Positions 24,090-33,355 of a DNA stretch of 58,676 nt are shown piece by piece. Numbering within the stretch: the stretch's first letter is position 1; each line of letters opens with the position of its first letter. Below the pieces are notes generated by a model that saw only the letters and a program-made list of their open reading frames with translations, was not told the DNA's origin and searched no databases. This DNA is from a virus: the IMG/VR virus record IMGVR_UViG_3300050343_000144, positions 1-58,676 of that record; one strand, 5' to 3'. The position numbers and the translations under genes are program-made.

Positions 24090-24248
24090 ATGAAACAAAA
24101 ATCAATAGGATTAGGAGACGATTTAGAAAAGGTATTTAAAAAAACAGGAATAAAAGCTGTTGTTGAGAAAGTTACTAAAGGGGGATGCGGATGTAAAGAA
24201 AGAAAGGATAGCCTTAATAGAATGTTTCCTTATAAAAATAGTAAATAA
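24090..24248 (+). CDS. 52-residue GGCGCK protein
   Basis: LGDDLEKVFKKTGIKAVVEK, then GGCGCKERKDSLNRMFPYKN. The C-x-C-K-x-R-x-x-x-L-N pattern recurs in small phage proteins located before tail or lysis genes. It may bind metal. Function unknown. Confidence 0.55.
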   Translation: MKQKSIGLGDDLEKVFKKTGIKAVVEKVTKGGCGCKERKDSLNRMFPYKNSK

Positions 24249-24257
24249 AATATAGAT

Positions 24258-24569
24258 ATGTCATATTCAAAAATAAATGTAAATACATTAAATGGAGTGC
24301 AGGTCACAAATAGTGATACTGTTGAAATTCCAAATACTTCTAATGAAGGGTTTTTAATTTACGTTGGAAGCACAGTTCCAATTCTTCAAGATATAACTTC
24401 TGGAGCAGGAACACCAGATCCTAGATACGTAAACATAAGAGTACTAACTATAAATAATCAAGACATTACTTTTAACAACTTTAAAGTAGGCGAATACTTA
24501 CCTGTTCAGTGCAAAAAGGTTTTTGCAACAGGAACGACTACAGGTGTTGATTGTATAGCAATGTCGTAA
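24258..24569 (+). CDS. Probable small virion protein
   Basis: 103 residues, strand-rich, no charge clusters, rich in T, N, V and G, like head-decoration or tail-assembly proteins. It contains NTLNGVQVTNSDTVEIPNTS at the start and two cysteines. No family recognised; structural role inferred from composition and place. Confidence 0.5.
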   Translation: MSYSKINVNTLNGVQVTNSDTVEIPNTSNEGFLIYVGSTVPILQDITSGAGTPDPRYVNIRVLTINNQDITFNNFKVGEYLPVQCKKVFATGTTTGVDCIAMS

Positions 24570-24573
24570 TAAT

Positions 24574-24645
24574 ATGAACTACACTCAATCAAATTCTTGG
24601 AACTCTGAATTGTTTTTTGTGTATAATATAACCAAAAAAAAATGA
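24574..24645 (+). CDS. Possible 23-residue leader peptide
   Basis: MNYTQSNSWNSELFFVYNIT plus KKK, ending in an overlap with the holin-like gene start (AATGATG). It may be a coupling peptide or chance; the overlap is the only support. Confidence 0.25.
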   Translation: MNYTQSNSWNSELFFVYNITKKK

Positions 24646-24797
24646 TGCAAGATTACAAAATATTAATGATTAACGCTGGTAGTTTCGGAATTTCAATGAC
24701 AAATATAGATGTGACCCTCAAAATATTTCTTCTTTTGGTTACTATAGGATATACAGTACAAAAGTGGTATTTACTAAACAAGAATAAAAATAAATAA
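24642..24797 (+). CDS. Small holin-like membrane protein
   Basis: 51 residues with a single clear membrane span (LKIFLLLVTIGYTVQKWYLL, about 26-45) and a basic C-terminus NKNKNK, the layout of a class III-type or pinholin-like protein. It lies just upstream of the amidase, with a terminator between them, which supports a lysis role. Two in-frame ATGs (24642, 24645) begin it. Confidence 0.55.
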   Translation: MMQDYKILMINAGSFGISMTNIDVTLKIFLLLVTIGYTVQKWYLLNKNKNK

Positions 24798-24821
24798 TAT
24801 TAACTCAAAATATAAAAAAAT

Positions 24822-24852
24822 AGAGGCGCATATATATTGCGTCTTTTTTTTT
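24822..24852 (+). terminator. Rho-independent terminator
   Basis: A 9-bp stem AGAGGCGCA / TGCGTCTTT (24822-24830, 24838-24846; two G-T pairs), 7-base loop, then a run of nine Ts. It separates the small-protein unit from the amidase. Confidence 0.8.
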
Positions 24853-24877
24853 CATATTATTTAAATAATATATTATT

Positions 24878-25291
24878 ATGAGAGAGATTAAAGAAATAAT
24901 TATACATTGTTCCGCTACTCCATTAGGAAAAGATTTTAGTGCAGAGGTTATAAGAGACTGGCACGTAAAGGGAAATGGATGGGATGATATAGGTTATCAC
25001 TTTATTGTAAGACTAGATGGAACAATAGAGTACGGAAGAATGGTTGATAAGCAAGGAGCGCATTGCAAAGGTCATAATAAATATTCTGTAGGAATTTGTT
25101 ATATTGGTGGTATGGATAGAGAGATGAAAGAATGGATTGATACTAGAACGGATCAGCAAAAAATTTCACTGTTGTTATTAATAAAAACATTAAAGAAAAC
25201 TAATCCTAATATTAAGGTTTTTGGTCATCAAGATTTTTCAAGTAAGCAGTGTCCAAGCTTTGATGCAAAAACAGAATACGAGAATATATGA
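24878..25291 (+). CDS. Endolysin: N-acetylmuramoyl-L-alanine amidase
   Basis: 137 residues, an Amidase_2 (T7 lysozyme-like) enzyme. Zinc ligands: H10 (IIIHCSAT), H117 (GHQDF) and C125 (KQCPSFD), with Y40 in the usual catalytic position (IGYHFIV) and K124 near the end. RDWH at 26-29 is also typical. It cuts the amide bond between muramic acid and the stem peptide at the end of infection. No signal peptide, so it needs a holin; the 3TM holin gene overlaps its stop by 4 bases. Confidence 0.93.
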   Translation: MREIKEIIIHCSATPLGKDFSAEVIRDWHVKGNGWDDIGYHFIVRLDGTIEYGRMVDKQGAHCKGHNKYSVGICYIGGMDREMKEWIDTRTDQQKISLLLLIKTLKKTNPNIKVFGHQDFSSKQCPSFDAKTEYENI

Positions 25292-25683
25292 AAAAAGTAA
25301 TAGAGTGGTTCGGAGGCGGACTAGTAAAAGATTTGTTAGGCGGCTTAGATAAGTTGTTTACATCAAAAGAAGAAAAAATTAAAGCAGAAAATGTTATAAA
25401 ACAAATTCTAATTGAAAAGCAATTAGAACTTCAGAAAATGCAAACAGAAATTATTGTAACTGAAGCAAAAGGCAACTGGTTACAAAGAAGCTGGCGACCG
25501 ATACTAATGTTGGCGTTTGGTTTTATAGTAATTTACGTAAAATTTATTGCACCTTTATTTAATTTAACAACACCAGAATTAGAAAATGAATTTTGGAATT
25601 TATTGCAGTTAGGTATTGGTGGTTATGTTATTGGTCGTAGTGCAGAGAAAATATCAAAAAATGTCACATTTAACAAAAAGTAA
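25288..25683 (+). CDS. Holin (3TM, GTA-holin-like)
   Basis: 131 residues. An N-terminal amphipathic helix and lysine/glutamate coil (residues 1-60) lead to EAKGNWLQRSWRPILMLAFG, a signature of the GTA_holin_3TM family, then two or three hydrophobic segments (about 73-92 and 103-120, ending GGYVIGRSAEK). It should form the membrane lesion that releases the amidase. Directly coupled to it (ATGA overlap). Confidence 0.82.
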   Translation: MKKVIEWFGGGLVKDLLGGLDKLFTSKEEKIKAENVIKQILIEKQLELQKMQTEIIVTEAKGNWLQRSWRPILMLAFGFIVIYVKFIAPLFNLTTPELENEFWNLLQLGIGGYVIGRSAEKISKNVTFNKK

Positions 25684-25701
25684 CGCTAGATTTTTTTTTA
25701 T

Positions 25702-25709
25702 TAACTTTG
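25702..25709 (+). promoter_or_regulatory. Promoter -7 box TAACTTTG
   Basis: Perfect TAnnTTTG, 21 bases before the ATG at 25731, in the only gap between the lysis genes and the tail-fibre locus. Likely promoter of the fibre operon. Confidence 0.5.
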
Positions 25710-25730
25710 TAATATATAAAAAAATAGATA

Positions 25731-26435
25731 ATGGCTAGAATAAAAACTTATTCGAACGACCTTACGGTCGTTGCAAAAGATAAGTGGATCGGATCAGATT
25801 CTCAAGCAAGGTGGGCTACAAAAAACTTTACAGCTCAATCTGTTGCTGACTTTATAAATGAAAGAGGAAATGATCTTCAGTCATTAAGGTTTAGGTATAA
25901 AAATACTCCGCCTAGAAGCCCAGGGACAATTTCTTTTGATCCTCACAAAGCTAATAATGTTCCGTTTTCTAGTATTGATTCTTGGATTTTAAGTAACTCA
26001 CAATTAAAGTCTCCAGAAGATATTTCTACTTTTTATTCTGCACCATTAGTAGGTTCTGATGTTTTAGTAACTCAATGTGATGATGTAGCTCAATGGGCAA
26101 TATTTGAATGGGAATCTGTAACAGCAGTTCCTAACGAAAAAACATTTTCAAACATAGATTTATTTTACAAGGTAGGTAACGGAGGCTTAATTAATGATGA
26201 AGATTATTTCATATCTTTGCTTAGTTACGCAGGGACAGGTGATTTACACTTTACTTATGTACAAGGAGTTCCTTCTACAAGCTGGAATATACAGCATAAT
26301 TTAGGAAAGTTTCCTTCTATAACAGTAATTGATAGTGCAGGGACAGTTGTAACTGGGCAATATACATATAACGACATAAACAATGTGACATTAACATTTT
26401 CAGCGCCGTTTGCTGGAACAGCATATTTAAATTAA
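25731..26435 (+). CDS. Tail fibre / baseplate-associated protein
   Basis: 234 residues. The first 30 residues resemble a virion-attachment stub (MARIKTYSNDLTVVAKDKWI). The C-terminal 65 residues (WNIQHNLGKFPSITVIDSAG, then YNDINNVTLTFSAPFAGTAYLN-type end) are a small beta domain often found at the tips of phage tail fibres. Opens the 13-kb fibre locus. Structural role well supported by the terminal domain. Confidence 0.65.
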   Translation: MARIKTYSNDLTVVAKDKWIGSDSQARWATKNFTAQSVADFINERGNDLQSLRFRYKNTPPRSPGTISFDPHKANNVPFSSIDSWILSNSQLKSPEDISTFYSAPLVGSDVLVTQCDDVAQWAIFEWESVTAVPNEKTFSNIDLFYKVGNGGLINDEDYFISLLSYAGTGDLHFTYVQGVPSTSWNIQHNLGKFPSITVIDSAGTVVTGQYTYNDINNVTLTFSAPFAGTAYLN

Positions 26436-26441
26436 AAAACT

Positions 26442-28058
26442 ATGGCAATACAATATTTAAACACAGTTGATCTTAATCAGAATCAATTAAACCAGGCGGT
26501 TATACAAAATGTAGCCACTGATCCTGCAACAGGTGTAGTTGGTCAAATTATATTCAACACATCTGCTGATACATTAAAGCAGTATGTTGCTGATACTCAA
26601 AACCCACCAGTGCCAGCTTCTCCAACACCAGGTTGGATTGAGGTAGGTGCTACAAGTGCGGTTGAGTCTATTGATACTACAAACGGTACATTTATAAATC
26701 TTACGCCAACAGCAAGAACAACAGGTAATGTTGTTATAACTGCTGACTTGTCTGCTACAGGAACTGCAAGCAATACAACTTTTTTAAGAGGTGATAATTC
26801 TTGGGCTGTAGTTGATAATTACGTAAGCTGGACATTAGATGGTGATTCTGGAACTCCTGAATCAGTAAGTTCTGGAGAAACTGTAGATATTGCAGGAGGA
26901 TTAAAAATAACTACTGATATAGCTGCTAATAGAACTTTAAATATAGTTCACGACTTACAAACTCAAACAGATACAACATCAACAGGTTCTCCTTCTTATG
27001 GAGGAACTTTCACAACAGTTGATTCTGTTACAAGAGATACAACAGGTCACGTTACAGGAATAAATGTAAAAACAATTACATTACCTTCAACGGATGATAC
27101 AACATATGATTTAACATCTAAAGCGAACGCGTCAAGCGGTGCTGATATTGATTTAACAGATAACGATGGAAATGTAGATACCGTTACACTTATCGGTACA
27201 GCTGGTGAAATTGTAGTTGAACAATCAGCAACAGCAGGAACAATAGCTATAAGTCAGCCTTCTGATGTTACAATTGGAAATGACTTACAAGTAGATAACG
27301 ATGCAACTGTAGACGGTAGTTTAACTGTTGTAGGTACAGGTGATTTTACAGGGGAGGTAACAGTTCCAACTGCAACAGCAGGAACAAGCGCACCTAACTT
27401 AGCTCAAGTAGAATTACTTGTCCAAGGAGTTGGTGTATTTCAAGGAGGTTATAACGCCACTACTGATCCAGGAGTTCCAGTTATAAGTGGAGCTTCAAAC
27501 ATAGCTTTAGATCAAGGTGATTACTATGTAGTTACACACGATGGTGATATAACATTTAGCGACACTACAGTTTCTGTAGAGGTTGGTGATTTTATATTTG
27601 CTGCCGCAGCGATTACCGCAGCATCAGATCCAGCATCGACAGAATATACTTTTGTTATAGCAGATGCAAACGTAGCAGGAGCAGGAGCAACAGATGGAGC
27701 TACTGAAAAAGGTGTAGCAGGTTTTGATTCAGCAAGCTTTACAGTATCTTCAACAGGTTGGGTACAATTAAAGCCTCAATCAAATCCTTACGGAGCTAAA
27801 CAAGATTTAAATAATACATCTCCTTGTTCAAGAGCAGAGTCTGGTGGACTAACAACATTTACAATTGATTTAACAGACGCAAGTCTTTTTGGAACAAGTG
27901 CATTAGCCGCAAACGTAAAAGCTGAAATAACTCAAATAGCCGCACCTTATGAAACAGTGTATGCTGATGTAGCAAGAAGTGGATCAGGAACAATATCTTT
28001 TGCTTTCACAGGAAGTGTAGCAAGCGATGTTTACGCTGCTCTACTTGTATATGTATAA
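26442..28058 (+). CDS. Tail fibre protein
   Basis: 538 residues, low in charge and rich in T, S, A, G, V. The N-terminus (MAIQYLNTVDLNQNQLNQAV, then NTSADTLKQYV) is a fibre-attachment domain. The middle has short beta repeats (DDTTYDLTSKANASSGADID). The C-terminal 200 residues look like a globular tip. It starts 6 bases after the previous gene. No enzymatic motif. Confidence 0.7.
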   Translation: MAIQYLNTVDLNQNQLNQAVIQNVATDPATGVVGQIIFNTSADTLKQYVADTQNPPVPASPTPGWIEVGATSAVESIDTTNGTFINLTPTARTTGNVVITADLSATGTASNTTFLRGDNSWAVVDNYVSWTLDGDSGTPESVSSGETVDIAGGLKITTDIAANRTLNIVHDLQTQTDTTSTGSPSYGGTFTTVDSVTRDTTGHVTGINVKTITLPSTDDTTYDLTSKANASSGADIDLTDNDGNVDTVTLIGTAGEIVVEQSATAGTIAISQPSDVTIGNDLQVDNDATVDGSLTVVGTGDFTGEVTVPTATAGTSAPNLAQVELLVQGVGVFQGGYNATTDPGVPVISGASNIALDQGDYYVVTHDGDITFSDTTVSVEVGDFIFAAAAITAASDPASTEYTFVIADANVAGAGATDGATEKGVAGFDSASFTVSSTGWVQLKPQSNPYGAKQDLNNTSPCSRAESGGLTTFTIDLTDASLFGTSALAANVKAEITQIAAPYETVYADVARSGSGTISFAFTGSVASDVYAALLVYV

Positions 28059-28080
28059 ACCAATTAATCCAATATAATAA

Positions 28081-31051
28081 ATGGCATTAAGATTTCTTAA
28101 TAGCGGGTATTTCGCAGGCAAGGTAGGTATTGGAGTAGAAGTGCCCGTTAGAAATAGCTGGAGTCGCGAGTGCTACTGACACTGGTATCACCATTAAGAA
28201 TGGTAGTGCAACTCGTCTTAGATTATTTCACAATGATAATGCAGGTGCAAGTTATTTAACTACATACCGCGGGGTTCAAGCGGCTCAACGCCTAATTATT
28301 GAATCTGGTAATGATCTTTACTTTTCAGGAGGAGGAGGGTCAGCGAATATGGTAATTAAGACCTCAGGCAACGTAGGTATTGGAACGACTACTCCAAATG
28401 CAAAACTTGATATTCAAGGAACGCAAGGGCAATTATTTTCTGTAACTGATGACTTGTCTGGAGAAATATTTGCTGTATCTGACATTTCAGGAGTACCTAT
28501 TATGACCGTTAACTCAAGCGGTGTATCTTACTTTGATGGTAACGTCGGGATCGGAAAGACTAACCCTCAGACACATCTACATATTGCAAACAGCGGGAGT
28601 TCGGCTCAATTATCTTTAGAAAGAACAGACACTTCTGATACCCTTAAATTAGTCATTGGAAGTAGTTATGGATATTTGCAAAATACGACTGGTCCATTAA
28701 GCTTAGGAACTACAGGCGGTAATCAGCAATTATATATCAAAACGAACGGCAACGTAGGGATTGATAATACTAATCCACCTCAAAAACTTACTGTAAATGG
28801 CGCGGCTTTTATAACTAATGCTTTAACATCACCAGGCTCACCAGGAAGTTACACTTATAACGGTACTGCTATTGATTATTCTAACAATAACTCGAGGTTT
28901 TGGTCTTGGGGAACTTCTACAAATCGAGGGACTTTTAAATTTATTCAATTAAGAAATAACGGTCAATTTCAAAAAACGGCTTTGATTATAGACGATGACG
29001 GCAACGTCGGAATCGGGACTACTAGTCCACCTGTTAAATTTGTTGTAAATAATGGAGTTGCAAGAACAAGTACCGCTAAAACATATTCAACATTTGTTCA
29101 CACTAATGACACTGATGATTTTAGAGTTGGATTAGCTACAGCTATAAAAGGGGGAGCAGCGTCTGCTGACAGATATATATCTATTGAAGGTGCTTCTTAC
29201 CAAGTATCTACTGATACTTTTACTAATGAAGATATAGATTTAGTTTTAAATCCAGCAGCTGGTAACGTAGGTATCGGTACGACTCTTCCTGGATTCAAAT
29301 TGGATGTTCACGGTGATAGCACCTCTGGTGTAATGTCTGTAAAAAATGCTGCCAACGCAAGAGACACGTTTAGATCTGAAAACGCAGCTGGTACAAGAAC
29401 ATTTAATATTGGAAATGACGCAAATGGACACGCTAATGTTTTAATAAGAAATTCATCAGGAATAACTACTTCTTATTTATCAGGTAGTGGGGATTCATAC
29501 TTAAACGGAGGCAACGTAGGTATAGGAACTACTTCACCTGATTTTAAATTAGACGTAGACGGAACATTTGGTGTTTCTGATTTACCCTTTAATACAGACT
29601 CAGTTTCTGTATTAGTAGCTGATGAAATAACAGGAACAGAACAAGTTGTTAATGGTAGCTTTACTACAGATACTGATTGGAACAAAAACTCTAACTGGAC
29701 TATAAGTGGAGGCACTGCGAACGCAGATGGAACAAGTAGTAGTGATATGAATCAATCCACTAACTTGCCTGCTGCTGGTGAAGTATTTAGAGTTTCATTT
29801 GAAATAACTGCAAGAACACAAGGTCAAGTAAGAATAGAATATGGCGATGCTGCTACAGACTTTTTGTCAGCTTTAGGTAAATATGAATATATACTTACAG
29901 CTACATCTACTGATAGAGTTAGAATACAATGTAACGGTAGTTTTATAGGGTCAGTAGATAATCTTTCTATAAAACAAATAACCTCTGCAAGTAATCAAAT
30001 ACAAAAAAGAGAATTAGGTACTGGTGCATTTGGACCAACACCTGTTGGGGCTTATTTACCATTAACAGCTGGGTCAGGTTCTCCTTTGACAGGTACTTTA
30101 TACGGAACATCTACAAATTACAGTGGTAGTGGAGATTACGCTGGTAGTATGACTTTAGGTACAGGAGCATCAACTCAAGAAGCTCACTTGCAAATCGGGC
30201 AAGGTAGAACAGACAGCGGTTACTCATACATTGATTTAATAGGAGATGCAACATATACAGATTACGGACTTAGAATAATTAGAAATAACGGTGGTCCTAA
30301 CACTACTTCTGCTATTACCCATAGAGGTACAGGTAATTTCTCAATCGGCGCCACTGATTCTGCTTCAATATTATTAAGAACTAATAACGTAACTGCTTTA
30401 ACTTTAAGCAACACTCAAAATGCTATTTTTGAAGGTTACGTAGGTATTGGAGTTACTGATCCTGGAGCTAATTTAGAAATACGAGGAACTGTAAATCAAG
30501 ATGACTGTAAAATATACCTAAAAGAAAATGGCACTTACGGTGCTTATTTTAAATATAACGGATCTGGAAACAGAGGTTGGATTGGAGGTATAACTAGTAC
30601 TACAACTGAAAATGCTGTTATGTCTTGGAGTAGAGATGGTACTAATTTAAAATTAATAACCTCAGGAAGTACTGCTGTTACAGTAGACTCTAATAGGGAT
30701 GTAACTTTTGCAGAAGATATAATTATTAAAGATGTTTTACTATCTAACCAAGTAAATACAGATGTAGATACAGGAGCCGAAGTAGTCGCTCAAGTAGCAC
30801 ACGCTACGTACACAGCAGCTTTCTTTGACTTTGTAATTAAGAAAGGTACAAATGTAAGGTCAGGTACAGTATATGCCTGTCACAATGGAGATACAACTCC
30901 TTTAGTAGAGTTTACAGAAACATCGACACAAGACTTAGGTGATACATCAGACGTGGTTTTAAGCGTGGATATATCAGGAACACAAATGAGATTATTAGCA
31001 ACAGTTACTTCAGATGACTGGAGTGTTAAATCATTAATAAGAGCAATATAA
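28081..31051 (+). CDS. NVGIGT-repeat tail fibre (one frameshift)
   Basis: About 990 residues once a one-base error near 28140-28165 is corrected; the open frame downstream starts at 28349 and the N-terminal piece from the ATG at 28081 (MALRFLNSGYFAGKVGIG). The protein is built of repeated units, each ending GNVGIGTT-P-x-x-K-L-x-V, typical of trimeric beta-solenoid/stalk fibres. An insert of about 100 residues near 29640-29990 resembles a carbohydrate-binding jelly roll (NGSFTTDTDWNKNSNWTISG, then IRIEYGD-like strands). The last 90 residues form a separate globular end. Likely a receptor-binding fibre. Confidence 0.75.
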
Positions 31052-31052
31052 T

Positions 31053-31736
31053 ATGGGATTTTATAGAGGACCAAATATAGTAACAGACGGATTAGTATTC
31101 GCAATTGATGCAGGTAGTGAGAGAAGTTACCCAGGTAGTGGCACAACAGGTACTGATTTAATAAGTTCTGAATCTATAACATTAAATAATGGTGTTGGGT
31201 TTAGCACAGATAAAGGAGGTACTTGGACTTTTGATGGATCAGATGATTACATACAAACAAGCTTTGGGCAGAATATAGTGTCTACAGGTTTTTCTGTAAA
31301 TTTTTGGTTTAATGTTACAGGTACTGCTACTTGCTTTTTTATGCAATTGTATGTCAATAATGATGCAGATACTGTTTTTAGAATAGAAAGAAATAGCGCA
31401 GGTAGTAACTCAATAGAGTTTGGGCATTCACCATCTGGAACAGGAGTAACCGATGAATTAGTAAGTACTAATTTTCCAAATGACGAATGGCAATCTTGTA
31501 CAATAGCTTACAATGGTTCAACTAAATATATCTACAGAAACGGAGCATTAGACACGTCTGTTAGTTCCTCTACTATACAATGGTATACAGGAGCAATATT
31601 AAGAATAGCTGCTCGCCAGAACGGTACGCTATTGCCTATAAACGGTAAAATGCCGTCAGTAAAAGTTTATAATAAAGCTTTATCAGCGGCGGAAATACTA
31701 CAAAATTATAACGCACAAAAATCAAGATTCTTATGA
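31053..31736 (+). CDS. LamG-domain (lectin-like) tail protein 1
   Basis: 227 residues. The N-terminal GPNIVTDGLVFAIDAGSERS and SYPGSGTT motif, the WTFDGSDDYIQT strand and the KVYNKALSAAEILQNYNAQK end are the standard pattern of phage Laminin_G_3 (concanavalin-like) lectin domains. It should bind cell-surface sugars. First of three paralogues in a row. Confidence 0.8.
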   Translation: MGFYRGPNIVTDGLVFAIDAGSERSYPGSGTTGTDLISSESITLNNGVGFSTDKGGTWTFDGSDDYIQTSFGQNIVSTGFSVNFWFNVTGTATCFFMQLYVNNDADTVFRIERNSAGSNSIEFGHSPSGTGVTDELVSTNFPNDEWQSCTIAYNGSTKYIYRNGALDTSVSSSTIQWYTGAILRIAARQNGTLLPINGKMPSVKVYNKALSAAEILQNYNAQKSRFL

Positions 31737-31975
31737 TAACATACATTACAATAAACACAGACGAACTATCTTTAGTTGATTTCAACGAAGTTATGGAAAC
31801 ATCAGAAGATACAGTTAGACTATCAGTTGATGGTTTAGAAACAGTATTAAAATGGGAGGGTGATGAACCTGCATTTGTATCAACACTAAGTTCATACGAA
31901 GGACCTTACACTCACGAAGAAATTTTAGTAATAATGGCTACTCCAGAATGGACTGACCCAAATCCACCAGAATAA
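31733..31975 (+). CDS. Small acidic tail-locus protein
   Basis: 80 residues, acidic, strand-rich (MITYITINTDELSLVDFNEV). Overlaps the first LamG gene by 4 bases and sits 1 base before the second, so it is inserted in the lectin cluster. Possibly an assembly factor or chaperone for the lectin tips; no family recognised. Confidence 0.5.
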   Translation: MITYITINTDELSLVDFNEVMETSEDTVRLSVDGLETVLKWEGDEPAFVSTLSSYEGPYTHEEILVIMATPEWTDPNPPE

Positions 31976-31976
31976 T

Positions 31977-32649
31977 ATGGGAGCATACGGAGGACCAGAT
32001 ATACCGACAAATGGATTAGTTTTAGCATTAGATGCTACTTCAGAAAGATCATACCCTGGAAGTGGCACAACTTGGTATGACTTAAGTGGTAAAGGAAATA
32101 ATGCTACATTGAATAATGGAACATCTTGGAATTCATCAGGGTATATGTCAACAGATGGTATTGATGATTATATTTCAATTCCAAATGATTCTTCACTACA
32201 AGTAACCACAGGCTTTACTCAAGTGATTTGGGTTAAGCTTAATAATATAACAGCTAGTGGTTATGCACAATTATTTGGTAAACCAGGTTATACAAAATAT
32301 GGTATGATTGTAGAATGGTATGGTGGAAATCCAATATTATTTGACTTTGCTAATTCATCAGGTAGAAATACCGCAACAATAATGGCTGGTTCTGGATCTT
32401 GGATAATGGTTGCTCAATCTTACAATGCAGCTGGGGGTTCTAACAATAGAATATGCAATATAAGAGGTGGAGTTACAAATACAGCTGTACAAACAAAAAC
32501 AGGAAATGTACTTACAGATTCAAGTGATATGGCTATAGGAGGACCTCGTTCAGAAGCAGATTTTGGTTTAGCTTTATTATACAATAGAGGTCTTACTCAA
32601 GCGGAGTTAGATCAAATATATAACGCACAAAAAAAACAGATTTTTATAA
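31977..32649 (+). CDS. LamG-domain tail protein 2 (stop masked by one extra A)
   Basis: About 223 residues with the LamG signature (GPDIPTNGLVLALDATSERS, STDGIDDYISIP, NRGLTQAELDQIYNAQK). As given, the frame runs on into the next LamG gene to make a 447-residue double protein. But the run of eight As at 32629-32636 is one too long. With seven As the frame reads NAQKNRFL-stop, the same C-terminus as its paralogues (KSRFL-stop), and the TAA overlaps an ATG (TAATG) for the next gene. I therefore call two genes. Confidence 0.75.
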
Positions 32650-33320
32650 TGTATACAGGACCTCACATAGTAACAGACGGATTAGTGTTTGCAGTTGATG
32701 CGGGCAGCGAAAGAAGTTATGCTGGAACAGGTACAACTTGGAAAGACTTAAGTGCAACTGGTATTAACGGCACTTTGACTAATGGACCTACTTTTAATTC
32801 ATCAAATGGAGGAAGTTTTTTATTTGATAACACAGATGATTATGTTAGCTTAGGAGCAAGCAGCGAATTGTCTATTACAAACCAAATATCTGTATTTTCT
32901 TGGGTAAAAGTAAATACGTTTTCCGCTTGGGATGGTGTTTTTGGCGCATATGATGGAGGGAATTTTATTCATTTTCAATTATCTTACGGTAGGTTAAGTG
33001 TTTATGTCTATGGACCAAATGCTGGGTATGGATCGTTAGATTCTGGATATGATCAGCTAACAGCGGGAGAATGGTCTAATATCGGTTTTACTTTCGGGAG
33101 TCAGACATTAACAGTATATTTAAATGGTGTTGCGATGCCTACAACCGTGACGGGATCAAGTGCAGACATCAATGGAACATCTGAAATGTCTATAGGAAGG
33201 GTTTATAGTGGGTCTCGATATTTTGGAGGTAATTTAGCTAATACTATGGTTTATAACAAAGCTCTTTCTCAGGCAGAAGTAACGCAAAACTATAACGCAG
33301 AAAAATCAAGATTCTTATAA
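32649..33320 (+). CDS. LamG-domain tail protein 3
   Basis: 223 residues from the ATG at 32649 (MYTGPHIVTDGLVFAVDAGS). Same layout as the paralogue at 31053, with strong nucleotide similarity over the N-terminal 80 bases, so a recent duplication. The LFDNTDDYVSLG, VYNKALSQAEVTQNYNAEK and KSRFL-stop ends match. Without the indel correction it would be the second half of a fused protein. Confidence 0.75.
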   Translation: MYTGPHIVTDGLVFAVDAGSERSYAGTGTTWKDLSATGINGTLTNGPTFNSSNGGSFLFDNTDDYVSLGASSELSITNQISVFSWVKVNTFSAWDGVFGAYDGGNFIHFQLSYGRLSVYVYGPNAGYGSLDSGYDQLTAGEWSNIGFTFGSQTLTVYLNGVAMPTTVTGSSADINGTSEMSIGRVYSGSRYFGGNLANTMVYNKALSQAEVTQNYNAEKSRFL

Positions 33321-33355
33321 CTAAAAAATAACCTGGAAAATGAAGGGTAAAAAAT

